Under the pieces are notes generated by a model. That model ran no database searches. It was not told the DNA's origin and saw only the letters and a program-made list of their open reading frames with translations. A stretch of DNA of 30,497 bases, from IMG/VR virus record IMGVR_UViG_3300025771_000121, positions 1-30,497 of that record. The stretch is one strand, 5' to 3'. Both the position numbers and the translations under genes were made by a program. Positions 13,095 through 22,420 of the stretch are shown in pieces. The DNA is from a virus. Numbering within the stretch: position 1 is the first letter of the stretch; each line of letters starts with the position of its first letter.

Positions 13095-14693
13095 TTACTG
13101 GAATTTGTACCTTAATACTACAACTCCAGAACCACCTGTTGTTTGTGTAGATGGAGAACCTGTTGATCCACCAGCACCTGAACCTGTTGTAGGAGGAGCA
13201 GGGGATAAAGAGCCACCACTAGCAGCACCACCACCGCCACCAGGGCCATTGCTTCCACCAGAGCCACCAGCTCCACCAGCAAAATATCTATTATTACCAT
13301 CTGGTCCAGGCCAACCAATACTTGGTGCGTTTGATCCTAACCAACTATTTGGTACATAACCTGCAGAACCACCTGGTCCACCTTGAGCTGTACTTCCAGA
13401 ACCTAGAGCGCCGCCGCCTCCGCCGCCGCCCATATTATTTCCTCTTGGACCACCTGAACTACCACCATTATTTCCTTGAGGAGGAGATGTAGGAGGTGTA
13501 TTTCCTAGTCCAGTTGGTTTGTTATCGTGGCCACCACTACCAGAACCGCCTGGGTTACCAGATCCGTGTCCTTGGCCTCCGCCACCTGTTGATGTAATTG
13601 TTGAAAATATTGATTCGCTACCTTGTGTAGGACCTGTTCCACCAGAACCAACAGTTACTGGATAAGTACCGTCTGAAGTTATAGAAAGACCTGTAGGATT
13701 TGCTAAAGGCATTCCTGTGAATGGTCCTAGTGGACCTTGTTCATTTGAAAGTCTAAAGCCACCGCCTCCAGCGCCTCCACCATTTTCGAAAGCTTGAGGG
13801 TGGTCACCTCTTCCGCCACCACCACCTGCTAATACGAAATAGTCAACTGATGTTGGATAACTAGCTGGACCTACTGCAGCAGTTACTACAAAAGTACTGT
13901 CTGATGTAAATGTGTGAACTTTAAAGTCACCTTCTGTTGTTACTGTACCACCTGTTGCTGACATAAACGCAGCATTTGTTAAAGTGATTACAAACTGTCT
14001 TGGAACACTATAATTAGTTGTTGCCGCTGTGACTGTAAAAGTAAAATCTTGGTCTGATAAAGGATCAGCAACTGTACCACCAAAAGAACCATCAGTTCCC
14101 ATTGTCATACCTGTTGGTAGTGAACCAGCTGTTACTGTGTGTGTTACTGTATCTCCATCTGGATCAGTAGCTGCCGCAGATGATAAAGCAGAGAAATCTG
14201 TTGCACCTGGTTGTACTGAACCTAAATTAGTATTTGCTGGATTAGCAAATTCTGGTGGATTGTCTAATGTTAAAAGGTTTGTTGCATTAGCGATAATACC
14301 ATTACCATTTACTATTTTTAAATCGTACGGCGAATTTGCCGCTGTCATAGTAGCTGTTGTATCTACTGTGATTGAAGTTGAATTTGTATATGTAGTTGCA
14401 CCTGGAGTATATTCGGTACCATCATCACCAACCCAAGTTGCAACGAAACCGTCTTCTATGTTAGCACCTGTAACTGAAACTGTAGTTGTTGTACTTCCAT
14501 CTGGATCAATAAGTGTAGGACTAATTGATGTTATTGCAGGTGTTTGAAAAATGAAATTTGATCTTTTCATTTTTCTTAATTCGCCAGCAGAAGTGTCGTA
14601 AATAAGAACTTGGTCTAAATCATTAACAGTAGTTTCTTCTGTATGGCCTGTAATTACTGTTGAATCTAAATTTGATTGTTTTATTTTTGTCAT
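13095..14693 (-). CDS. Ig-like plus glycine-rich tail adhesin (putative receptor-binding protein)
   Basis: A 532-aa modular protein. Residues 20-46 are a short fibre attachment motif (TTVNDLDQVLIYDTSAGELRKM). Residues 53-145 look like an IPT/TIG Ig-like domain (ITSISPTLIDPDG). Residues 150-240 are a cadherin/putative-Ig type repeat (ATDPDGDTVTHTVTAGSLPTGM). From about 245 (MSATGGTVTTEGDFKVHTF) runs a glycine-rich tail domain with Gly runs and Pro/Asn loops, closing in GGSGVVVLRYKF. Glycine-rich domains of this kind occur in phage adhesins, such as the gp38-type tips of T-even relatives that bind outer-membrane proteins. The DNA under it (about 13110-13830) is visibly GC-richer than its surroundings. 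It overlaps its upstream neighbour (TAATG). Confidence 0.72.
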   Translation of the reverse strand: MTKIKQSNLDSTVITGHTEETTVNDLDQVLIYDTSAGELRKMKRSNFIFQTPAITSISPTLIDPDGSTTTTVSVTGANIEDGFVATWVGDDGTEYTPGATTYTNSTSITVDTTATMTAANSPYDLKIVNGNGIIANATNLLTLDNPPEFANPANTNLGSVQPGATDFSALSSAAATDPDGDTVTHTVTAGSLPTGMTMGTDGSFGGTVADPLSDQDFTFTVTAATTNYSVPRQFVITLTNAAFMSATGGTVTTEGDFKVHTFTSDSTFVVTAAVGPASYPTSVDYFVLAGGGGGRGDHPQAFENGGGAGGGGFRLSNEQGPLGPFTGMPLANPTGLSITSDGTYPVTVGSGGTGPTQGSESIFSTITSTGGGGQGHGSGNPGGSGSGGHDNKPTGLGNTPPTSPPQGNNGGSSGGPRGNNMGGGGGGGALGSGSTAQGGPGGSAGYVPNSWLGSNAPSIGWPGPDGNNRYFAGGAGGSGGSNGPGGGGGAASGGSLSPAPPTTGSGAGGSTGSPSTQTTGGSGVVVLRYKFQ

Positions 14694-14935
14694 TATACTG
14701 GATACTCCCTTATTACAATATCATCATTGTTAGCTGGTGCCGTTGTAAAAGATAAAGTTGTACCTGATATTGTATAATCTGTTGTTGGAGCTTGAGCAAC
14801 ACCGTTAACTGTTACTAACACTTTATCAACTGTAGAATTTTGAGTTACAGTAAAATCAGTGTTTGAACCATCACCAACAGTCTGTCTTACATTTATTTCA
14901 GTTGGTCTATCTTTTGCGTTTATGTATCGGACCAT
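14693..14935 (-). CDS. Short fibre-module protein
   Basis: An 80-aa protein made almost wholly of one beta module: VGDGSNTDFTVTQ (20-32), VLVTVNGVAQAPTTDYTISGTTLSF (39-63) and PANNDDIVIREYPV. This GDGS...F...VNGV.Q.P..DYT.SGT.L.F module is widespread in phage fibres and recurs near the C-terminus of the 2085-aa protein in this window. It starts 24 nt after an exact late box with AAGGAA, and its stop overlaps the start of the adhesin gene. It may be an attachment adaptor for that adhesin (inference). Confidence 0.68.
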   Translation of the reverse strand: MVRYINAKDRPTEINVRQTVGDGSNTDFTVTQNSTVDKVLVTVNGVAQAPTTDYTISGTTLSFTTAPANNDDIVIREYPV

Positions 14936-14959
14936 TTGTAAATTCCTTTTTAATACTAA

Positions 14960-14967
14960 TATTTATA
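14960..14967 (-). promoter_or_regulatory. Late promoter box TATAAATA before the adhesin unit
   Basis: An exact late box immediately after the stop of the 122-aa gene and 24 nt before the ATG at 14935, with an AAGGAA site. It likely drives the 80-aa, 532-aa, 168-aa and 205-aa genes. Confidence 0.65.
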
Positions 14968-15336
14968 TTACACGTCTTCTAAAACTGATGCAACAACATC
15001 AATTGATGAACCAACAGAAGCCTCTGCTCTTAATACATCGCCAGTTGTTCCATTGTTTTGTAATACTATTTTGTTACCTGACATAATTTCAACTGTAGTG
15101 TTTCCTGGAATTTTTAAATCTTTTACGATATAACCATCATTAGTCCCATCGTAATTATCTAAAAATAATCCTACTGTTCTTTCGGAAGCATTCTTATTAC
15201 AAACTGAAATACCGATAACGATTGATTCTAATGCTGTAGAACCAGCACCTGCTGGAGTAGAGTACACAGCATCAGCTGAAGCACCTGTAGATGTTCCTAC
15301 GTCTGCTTTAACTTCTCTTTTAAAATCGTTGGCCAT
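14968..15336 (-). CDS. Small virion structural protein of a type common in marine myophages
   Basis: A 122-aa beta-sandwich-like protein. Its start (ANDFKREVKADVGTSTGA), central SIVIGISVCNKNASERTVGLFL (38-59) and VKDLKIPGNTTVEIMSGNKIVLQ (about 71-93), and a final SIDVVASVLEDV match a small virion protein family I recognise from T4-like cyanophages and pelagiphages; its position in the virion is unknown. It is a single-gene unit with three upstream late boxes and an AAAGGAA site, suggesting a highly expressed multicopy component, perhaps a capsid or tail decoration. Confidence 0.68.
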   Translation of the reverse strand: MANDFKREVKADVGTSTGASADAVYSTPAGAGSTALESIVIGISVCNKNASERTVGLFLDNYDGTNDGYIVKDLKIPGNTTVEIMSGNKIVLQNNGTTGDVLRAEASVGSSIDVVASVLEDV

Positions 15337-15371
15337 TTTTTAATTCCTTTATCTTTTTAAAAACTTGTTTA

Positions 15372-15385
15372 TATTTATATTTATA
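15372..15385 (-). promoter_or_regulatory. Two overlapping late promoter boxes (TATAAATA at 15378-15385 and 15372-15379)
   Basis: Two exact late boxes share two bases. They sit inside an inverted repeat (GTTTATAT at 15367-15374, ATATAAAC at 15383-15390). The proximal box ends 35 nt before the ATG at 15336, with AAAGGAA in the leader. Confidence 0.6.
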
Positions 15386-15420
15386 TAAACTTTTAATTTA
15401 AGATTTTGACTTATATAAGT

Positions 15421-15428
15421 TATTTATA
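15421..15428 (-). promoter_or_regulatory. Distal late promoter box TATAAATA
   Basis: A third exact late box in the 129-nt gap 15337-15465, 84 nt before the ATG of the 122-aa gene. The rest of this gap is AT-rich with no gene or clear terminator. Confidence 0.45.
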
Positions 15429-15465
15429 TCAGTAAAATCTATTATAACGAAAAATATTTCAAAAA

Positions 15466-15927
15466 TTATCCTAAAGCAATCGCCTGAGCAATCGCAAAAG
15501 GTGTCGTTGCAACACTTACACTATTTATTGTAATTGCCGCACTATCTAAACTAGTCAAACCTGTCATTGAACCACCCGTTAAAGTGGCGGTTCCGTCGGT
15601 TAATGTCGTAGAAGACACACTAGTTAAACCTGATATTGTACTATTAAGAGTTATTGTCAAACTATCTTCTGCTGACACAGTTGCGGTAATATTCGAATCA
15701 CCTAAAACACTCATAGTATCATTAGCAGATATCACCTGTGTTGTAGATGTTTCATCTCTTAAAGTAAAACTAAATGTAGAAGTTAAAACTTCATTTATAG
15801 CACCAACAATTGTTGATTGATTCGTTGTACTTAAACCACTTAAATCACCTACATCTGTACCAAGATTATTGAACGTTGTTCTAAACGTTTCTAAAGTATC
15901 TGTTGTTGCTACTGATCTTATTGCCAT
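15466..15927 (-). CDS. Small fibre-type virion protein ending in the PFAIAQAIALG motif
   Basis: A 153-aa Ser/Thr-rich protein. The N-terminal helix-like region (TLETFRTTFNNLGTDVGDLSGL, with TIVGAINEVLTS after it) is a common phage fibre module. The middle is beta-rich (DTMSVLGDSNITATVSAEDSLTITL). The last eleven residues, PFAIAQAIALG, equal those of the 138-aa protein at 5071-5487 although the codons differ. It follows the 74-aa gene, sharing one base between stop and start, so the two are coupled. It may be a tip or attachment subunit connected with the 2085-aa protein upstream (inferred from position). Confidence 0.66.
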   Translation of the reverse strand: MAIRSVATTDTLETFRTTFNNLGTDVGDLSGLSTTNQSTIVGAINEVLTSTFSFTLRDETSTTQVISANDTMSVLGDSNITATVSAEDSLTITLNSTISGLTSVSSTTLTDGTATLTGGSMTGLTSLDSAAITINSVSVATTPFAIAQAIALG

Positions 15928-16151
15928 TATTTGTTAATAACCTCTTTTAATAAATTTTTAATTTCTCTCAATTCTGCTTTCAAAGTATTTATTTCCTTTA
16001 CGGTATCTCTAATTTGATCGCCTTGTTTTTCTCTTGCTCTCGCTCTAGCCATATATATTTTAAAATCAGTATTAGAACCATTAATAATTGCATTAGAGTT
16101 TAAATCTCTTAATAAATTATCATAACCTTCAACTTTCAATTTTCTAGTCAT
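15927..16151 (-). CDS. Small coiled-coil protein downstream of the giant structural protein
   Basis: A 74-aa protein with an N-terminal KLKVEGYDNLLRDLNSNAIIN (4-24) and a strongly helical second half (about 34-74). Its spacing of Ile, Leu and Val suggests a coiled coil (IRDTVKEINTLKAELREIKNLL). Similar small proteins beginning RKL.VEGY..L.RD occur in baseplate clusters of marine T4-like phages. It is coupled to both neighbours. A trimeric connector or whisker-like role is possible, but nothing in it identifies one. Confidence 0.62.
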   Translation of the reverse strand: MTRKLKVEGYDNLLRDLNSNAIINGSNTDFKIYMARARAREKQGDQIRDTVKEINTLKAELREIKNLLKEVINK

Positions 16152-16152
16152 A

Positions 16153-19100
16153 TTATAGTGCTAAAGCAATTGCTCTAAAGTCCTTTAATCTTGGTGGTAA
16201 CGCAGAGTTTGTACCATTAAATACAATCTTAATTTGGAAAGATGTAAATTCTGGTAATTCACTTGCACTAAATTTGTAATCTTTAAAATCTAAATCTAAT
16301 ACTAGATCGCCGTTTGATGGATCAACCGACACATCTGGAGAACCATCTGTGTTAAATGGTGTATAAGGTAAATCTTCTATTCTTCTTGTTTCTTCACCAC
16401 CAGATAGTCTAAAGAAACATTTAATTGATGAAGTTGATCTTACACTTGCTGCTAATCTTATATCTAATGCTGTAGATGGATTTGAAAGATTGATAGGTTT
16501 TGTAATATAAGAACCTTCTGAAGAACCATTACACACAGCACCACAAGCTGTATCATCTTCGTAATCAACTGTGTTTGTAATTTTAGCAACAACTTTTGAA
16601 CCCGCTGCTGGAGCTGAATCTAATGTTAATAGTGTTCCTGAAACTGTGTAATCATCAACTGGTTGTAATTTTTTACCATCTTTTTTAACCGCCATAATAT
16701 GAACGTTACTAGGTGTTCCAGACAAAGTAAATGCTTGTGTTGAACCATCTCCTGTAAATGTATCTGTAGTTGATACTGTAGGATTATTTAATCTATTTGA
16801 AATCGCAAAAGCATTTGCTCTTTTTATATCTATCACAGGTGAAACTTTTGAGTTTGTTGAACTAAATGTTAAGTTAACAAACATAGATTGATAAGTTGAT
16901 CTTGTAGAAGAACCATTACCAATTTCAGCTTTTTCATTTATTTCACTTGCAACTAATCTTGGAACATCAAAATAGATATTGTCATTTAATACAACTGGCA
17001 ATGCATCACTTGTAGATTGTCTAGCAAATGCTGTTTCTAAACCGTGAACTGATCTACCAGATGTTGTTCTTAAATTAGATGTTAAAGTACAACCTGGGTG
17101 TACTACGTGTCCTATTTGTAATTGTAGAACATCAAACAATCTATTTTGAGTAGCTGTTACAGTTGAACCACCAACATCTCCTGTTGCTGTAGCTGTACCT
17201 GAAGTTGTAATATCATAACTATCTAAAGTAATATTAGAAATTGTAGCGTAGTCACCATTAATTTCTGAACCTTGTATTCCATTATAATCTGTACCTGATG
17301 TTAACCCTGCGATAGTTACATTATCAGTAGATGAATGCATACCGTGATTTGGATGGAATATTCTAACTAAAGAACTTCCATTAAATGTTCTAATAGAATT
17401 AGCATTTAGAGTTTTAGCAGATAACGCTTTATTCGTCAACGTTAGAGTACCAGAACTTGAAACATCAAACTCTGCTCTTCTCATTGTAAATTTTAAATCT
17501 TCCATTTGTTCAGCAGTCCAAGTACGATTGTTTGCTGATTTAAATAAGATACCTACTGCTGGTTGAGCTGACACTGTTCTATCAGAACCAATTACAGTGT
17601 CACCTAGTCTAGCAACATAAGCTGTATAATCCTGAGAATCTGTATATAGTACAAGTGCATATTCAGTTTTTTCTTTTAAATATACTGGTGAATTGAATGT
17701 AAATTTAGTTGCAACTGAACCATCAGAACTTGTATTTACATCACTAGGATTTAACCATTTAACTGAAAAAGGAACAATTTTATTTCCAGGATAACCATTA
17801 ACCATATTTCTAATTTCAGCTTTAACTGGTAATGTATCTGATTTTGTAGCAAAATAAGCGTCAACGCTTGTTATGAATACACCGTCCTCATCATCAATTT
17901 GAAATGATTGTGCCAATGGATCTCTACGACCAATTGTTGTAGATGTTTGCCTTGACATTGCTCTTCTTTCAGTAGTATCTTGTCTAACTGTTTGAGCTTC
18001 TCTTGTAGAAACTACAGCCTCTTGTACAGTTTCTAGTAAACCTTTTGCATCATAATCTGCTTCCGCAGCAGTTGCTGTTGCTGTTCTATCTGATGTATTT
18101 GTAGATGAACTTGTTAATCTGAATACTCTTTTACCTGTTCTCCATCTAGGATTTGACGCTGTGTTTGGATCAGGTATTGAAAAAACTCCTTTAACATAAC
18201 CATTTGCGTTAGTAGTTATATTTCCGCCTAGTGAACCACCATCAGGAGTTACATATGCTGAAACATCTACGTTATCAAAGAAAGGATAAACTTGGGTATT
18301 AGGTCTCAAACCATAACCTTCAAAAGTTACGTTTCTACTTCTAATAAAAGGAACAAAAGCAACAGAAATTACTCTATTTCCTAAACTTTGTCTTATAGTT
18401 TGAGGAACAATTACTGTTCTAATTCCACTTCTTGTTTGAACTACATCTGTAGACGTTGTTCTAACTAAACTATTACCTTGCCATCTAGTATCTGTTCTAG
18501 GATTACCTGACCATTGATCTTGCCATTCATTCCATTCAGTACCTACTGGTATTTCGGAAACACTTGTATTATCTAATCCAGCATTAATTGCTAAATTATC
18601 AAAAGTACCATTTACATTGACAACTATTTCTGGCGCAACTCTTGTTTCTTTCCATTCATCTACTGGTGGATCCAATTCTACATCACCAATCCAATCAAAA
18701 ATTAAAAATGGATTTAAGTTTTCTGTTTTAGTTGCATATGGTTGTTGTATTAAAGTTGTTTCTGAATAAGGTAAGGTAATTAAATCACCTGTTTTGGCAT
18801 AATTTGCTGCTGTTCTATCTGCTGCTGAAATTGTTGTTCCATCATCATCAGATTCTTCTAACTCAATAACATCTTCATTAAAAGGTGTTCTTGCCTCACC
18901 TCTTGCTCTATCAATTGAAAGTTTGTAGTCATTATTTCCTACGTCACCAACATTGTGACCAGAGAAGTTATCAACAACAAATCCATTTTTAAATCTATCA
19001 AAACCATCAGCATCTTGTATTTGTAAACTTTGAGCATCTTGTTCTAATAATGAAAGTTGAGTATAATATTCTAAATTTTGTATTCTATCTTCTAACTTAC

Positions 19101-22100
19101 CAATATCTCTCATTGTATAACGTCTATTGTCTTCTTTTTTAATAGTGACATCAGAAGTTTGTAATGTATAACTTGGTATAGTTATAGTTGCTAATAATAA
19201 GTGACCATCTAAATTTCCTGGTTCTAAAGGATTAACAGCAGATGCACCTTTTAGTGCTTTTAATTCACCATCTCTAGTTATGAAAATTTTGTCTATTCTG
19301 TTTAGATAATATTCAAAGTCAGTTGTAACATCTGAATTAAACTGTACTACATCTACTGTTGATGAACCTGTACCGTCAAAACTTCTATCAGAAGAACCTG
19401 AATTAATTGTACTAGCATCATCTACTCTAGGTCTAAAATCTAAACAATCTCTTAATTCAAATCTATCACCTGTTGTATCTGAAGTGTAACTTGGAATATT
19501 CTCATAATCAACAACACCTGAATACGAATCAACATCAAAATAATCACCTGAACCGTGAGAGAAATAATCAAAATTAATTAATAATTGACCTGTTGGTCTA
19601 ATCGCACCAGGTTTTAAAATTAGTCTTCCAATATCATAGAAGTTATCTCTTTGTCCTGTGTCTAAATTAAATCTATCTGAAATATCAGTATCACTTGCGC
19701 TTGCTGATGTACCAAAACTACTTGACATATAAACTGCATTGATTGCATAAATATCAGCTTTACCTAATCCAATTGTTCCACCTTCTATTGTTGATTGATT
19801 GGAAATGGCAACTGTTGAACCAGAATTTAAAGTTTTTGTTTTTGAACCAGCAATCGTTCTTTGTACAGTTGCTAAAATTTTAATTTTATGACCTTGAAAG
19901 TCAGCACCAAAATCTAATTTTAATGTTTTACCAGTTGGGGATCCAATCAATTCAAATATTGCGTCACCTTCGTGGTTATTACCTTCTAGGTTTAAAACAT
20001 CTCCAATTGCACCAGATGTTCCAGCACCAAGTGTCATAATAGAAACTGAAAAATCATCTGTAGAATTTGAAGCAAAAGTTTCATTTGTACCAGCAGAAAT
20101 AGTTTCATCACCATTAGATGATAAAGTAACTGTAAATTGTCTTCTTACATTAAAGTTTGTATCAGTTGCTCCACCATTAGCTGTTGTTTTTAATGTTTTA
20201 ACTGTTGTATGTGGTAATTGGAATATAGAAATATTACTTTCAGGATTTGTTAATTTTGCTCGTCTTCTTGTAACAATTGAGGCAGTAGTTACATCAGAAC
20301 CACCTACAGCAGAAGTTAATTCTAATTCGTTTTGAGATACAATATATTTTACTGTACCTGTTACTGTAGAACCAGCGTCATTTGTAAATGAAATTGAATC
20401 ACCTATTTTTAAATCTATTGTAAAGTTTGTACCTTTACCTTGTAAAGTAGCATCTGAATTTGCTATTGAAACGTTACCTACTAAAGTATAGTTATCTCCG
20501 TATGTTGAATCTAATACTGTGTCAGCAGTATAAGTAGGACTTCCTGCCATACCAATTTGTTTAACAGCAGAAATATCTCTTGTTCTAACACCTTTAAAAC
20601 CTAAAGCATCTACTTGAATTGTACCCGAAGCTGATGATGTTTGACCTGAAATAGTTTCTCCAGCAATAAAGCTTCTTCTAACACCTGAAACTACGACTGT
20701 AGTATGAGATACTGTGGGAGCTGAACTATAAGAAGTAACGTTAACAGGTGTTGTACCATCTGTTTCGTATAATTCGAATGTTGATGAAGTTGCGTTTCTT
20801 ACACAATAAGTAGTATCACTCGATACTGCAACTGAATCTACAGCATATCCGCCACCACTTAAAGTAACTATTTGACCATCTGTTAATCCGTGTCCACTTA
20901 AAGTTACGACACCTGGACTTGCTACTGAAATTGTTGTTACAGCTGATGATACATTTTCGGTCGTATTTTGTACGATACCAATTGCGCCTGAAGTGGCACC
21001 TGATACTATTTCACCTGTTGTAAAAGAAGCTGAAGTAGTTAAATTTAAATGTGTAAACATTTCTATATCAAATAGATAATGTCTGTATATTGAAGACGTA
21101 CTGTAAATATCAGATGATTGTGTTCCTGATACAAATTCAAAACCACGAGATTTTGCTCTACCTATTTCAGGAACTATAACACCTGTTGATGATTGTTCTG
21201 TTCCTCTACTATCTGTAGGTGTATCATATAAATTAACAGTTTTAAACGCTTCAACATCACCAGAAACAAATCCTATATCTGGCGATCCATAAACGTTTGT
21301 TACATTGATATAATTTTTTACATTAAATCTTGTTTTGTGATTATTTGCTGTTTCAAAATCTCTAGCTTTATCAATGTCAACAAAAGTTGTTCCAAGTCTT
21401 TCAGCCTCATAACCTCTTACGTATGCTTTAAAAGGTGAAACACCAACTGCAAGTTTAGTAGCGTCACCACCATTTCCAGAAGTATAGATACCTCTATTAT
21501 TACCTGATATTAAATGTTCTCTTACATCAAAGTCAGGATTACTTAAAACATAATCTCCTGATTCGTCAAATGTTCTTCTTGCTAGTGTGTCTTCTAATAC
21601 TGCATATTCAGTATTTCTTACAAGTGTTTTAATTATACCATTTTCAACTCTAGCGATTTCAAAAAAATTATCGTCTTCAGTTGATGTTAATGTTTTTTTA
21701 GCTAATGATAATGTAATCTTAAATCTATGAGCACCTGGAGCATTGGCATTAGAAGAACCAGCAGCGTTATCATTCAAACTATTATCGTCATTAGGAGTTA
21801 TTAAAGCTTCAGTAACTGAAAAACCTACTCTGTAACTAGGTGTATTTGTATATTTGTCTAATACTAATGTTTCATCACTTACTTGTACAAAAAATCCATT
21901 TATATAAAAAATACCAGACTTAACACTAGCTGAAGAACCTATTGCTGTAGTATCTACAACACACGATACTCCTGTACCTGTTAGTGTTTCGCCGTTAGAA
22001 AAAGTTGTTGTAGTATTATTAGTACCTGTTTTTTCATATTTTACAAATAATGTATCAGGATCAGTACCATCAGTTGCTGATGTTCCTACTACAGTTGCAA

Positions 22101-22410
22101 TAACACCAGATGTGCCACCTGTTAATTGTATATTAGAAAAATCTGATAATGTGTTTGAACTATCAATACTAGATAATTTGACAGCATAATAGTTTGTATC
22201 TATTCCAATCTGACCTGGAATAATCATTGCACCTTGTTTGAAAAGGTGATCGCCCAATCTTTCTATTTGATTTTGTAAGATTGTTTGTGATTGTGTTAAT
22301 TCTCTCGCTTGAACAGCTAAACTTGGTCTAAAAAGTATTCTATAAAAGTTTTTAGACTCTGTAAAGTCATCATAATAAGGCGAGAGGTTAAAGTCAGTTT
22401 TTGCTGCCAT
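16153..22410 (-). CDS. Giant virion structural protein (DUF4815-type), at the gp10 position
   Basis: At 2085 aa this is the largest gene in the window. The N-terminus (FNLSPYYDDFTESKNFYRIL, then FRPSLAVQARELTQSQTILQ and IERLGDHLFKQG, to about 63) is typical of DUF4815 proteins of marine myophages. Several GE.I.G.TSGA-like mini-repeats occur near 460-620. A heptad-rich stretch follows RRYTMRDIGKLEDRIQNLEY (about 1090-1125). Beyond 1280 are repeated beta modules, and a fibre module (GDGSTQAFTLSG...DYTVSGTLLTL) lies near 1940-1985. It ends LKDFRAIALAL. The position after gp8 is that of T4 gp9-gp12, and none of those is separately recognisable, so it may combine wedge-tip and fibre-anchor roles (inference). 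An AGAGGG site precedes the ATG. Confidence 0.72.
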   Translation of the reverse strand: MAAKTDFNLSPYYDDFTESKNFYRILFRPSLAVQARELTQSQTILQNQIERLGDHLFKQGAMIIPGQIGIDTNYYAVKLSSIDSSNTLSDFSNIQLTGGTSGVIATVVGTSATDGTDPDTLFVKYEKTGTNNTTTTFSNGETLTGTGVSCVVDTTAIGSSASVKSGIFYINGFFVQVSDETLVLDKYTNTPSYRVGFSVTEALITPNDDNSLNDNAAGSSNANAPGAHRFKITLSLAKKTLTSTEDDNFFEIARVENGIIKTLVRNTEYAVLEDTLARRTFDESGDYVLSNPDFDVREHLISGNNRGIYTSGNGGDATKLAVGVSPFKAYVRGYEAERLGTTFVDIDKARDFETANNHKTRFNVKNYINVTNVYGSPDIGFVSGDVEAFKTVNLYDTPTDSRGTEQSSTGVIVPEIGRAKSRGFEFVSGTQSSDIYSTSSIYRHYLFDIEMFTHLNLTTSASFTTGEIVSGATSGAIGIVQNTTENVSSAVTTISVASPGVVTLSGHGLTDGQIVTLSGGGYAVDSVAVSSDTTYCVRNATSSTFELYETDGTTPVNVTSYSSAPTVSHTTVVVSGVRRSFIAGETISGQTSSASGTIQVDALGFKGVRTRDISAVKQIGMAGSPTYTADTVLDSTYGDNYTLVGNVSIANSDATLQGKGTNFTIDLKIGDSISFTNDAGSTVTGTVKYIVSQNELELTSAVGGSDVTTASIVTRRRAKLTNPESNISIFQLPHTTVKTLKTTANGGATDTNFNVRRQFTVTLSSNGDETISAGTNETFASNSTDDFSVSIMTLGAGTSGAIGDVLNLEGNNHEGDAIFELIGSPTGKTLKLDFGADFQGHKIKILATVQRTIAGSKTKTLNSGSTVAISNQSTIEGGTIGLGKADIYAINAVYMSSSFGTSASASDTDISDRFNLDTGQRDNFYDIGRLILKPGAIRPTGQLLINFDYFSHGSGDYFDVDSYSGVVDYENIPSYTSDTTGDRFELRDCLDFRPRVDDASTINSGSSDRSFDGTGSSTVDVVQFNSDVTTDFEYYLNRIDKIFITRDGELKALKGASAVNPLEPGNLDGHLLLATITIPSYTLQTSDVTIKKEDNRRYTMRDIGKLEDRIQNLEYYTQLSLLEQDAQSLQIQDADGFDRFKNGFVVDNFSGHNVGDVGNNDYKLSIDRARGEARTPFNEDVIELEESDDDGTTISAADRTAANYAKTGDLITLPYSETTLIQQPYATKTENLNPFLIFDWIGDVELDPPVDEWKETRVAPEIVVNVNGTFDNLAINAGLDNTSVSEIPVGTEWNEWQDQWSGNPRTDTRWQGNSLVRTTSTDVVQTRSGIRTVIVPQTIRQSLGNRVISVAFVPFIRSRNVTFEGYGLRPNTQVYPFFDNVDVSAYVTPDGGSLGGNITTNANGYVKGVFSIPDPNTASNPRWRTGKRVFRLTSSSTNTSDRTATATAAEADYDAKGLLETVQEAVVSTREAQTVRQDTTERRAMSRQTSTTIGRRDPLAQSFQIDDEDGVFITSVDAYFATKSDTLPVKAEIRNMVNGYPGNKIVPFSVKWLNPSDVNTSSDGSVATKFTFNSPVYLKEKTEYALVLYTDSQDYTAYVARLGDTVIGSDRTVSAQPAVGILFKSANNRTWTAEQMEDLKFTMRRAEFDVSSSGTLTLTNKALSAKTLNANSIRTFNGSSLVRIFHPNHGMHSSTDNVTIAGLTSGTDYNGIQGSEINGDYATISNITLDSYDITTSGTATATGDVGGSTVTATQNRLFDVLQLQIGHVVHPGCTLTSNLRTTSGRSVHGLETAFARQSTSDALPVVLNDNIYFDVPRLVASEINEKAEIGNGSSTRSTYQSMFVNLTFSSTNSKVSPVIDIKRANAFAISNRLNNPTVSTTDTFTGDGSTQAFTLSGTPSNVHIMAVKKDGKKLQPVDDYTVSGTLLTLDSAPAAGSKVVAKITNTVDYEDDTACGAVCNGSSEGSYITKPINLSNPSTALDIRLAASVRSTSSIKCFFRLSGGEETRRIEDLPYTPFNTDGSPDVSVDPSNGDLVLDLDFKDYKFSASELPEFTSFQIKIVFNGTNSALPPRLKDFRAIALAL

Positions 22411-22420
22411 CTATTTCCCT

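Noticed and set aside
13105-13359. Pro-rich plus-strand frame and the second minus-strand frame 13118-13318 in the adhesin gene
   Set aside because: Both come from Gly codons read in other frames; the adhesin frame continues through the region with a recognisable C-terminus.
15440-15465. Possible terminator (GAAA...TTTC) upstream of the late boxes
   Set aside because: The stem is too short and too AT-rich to support a terminator, and no U-run lies in the right place.
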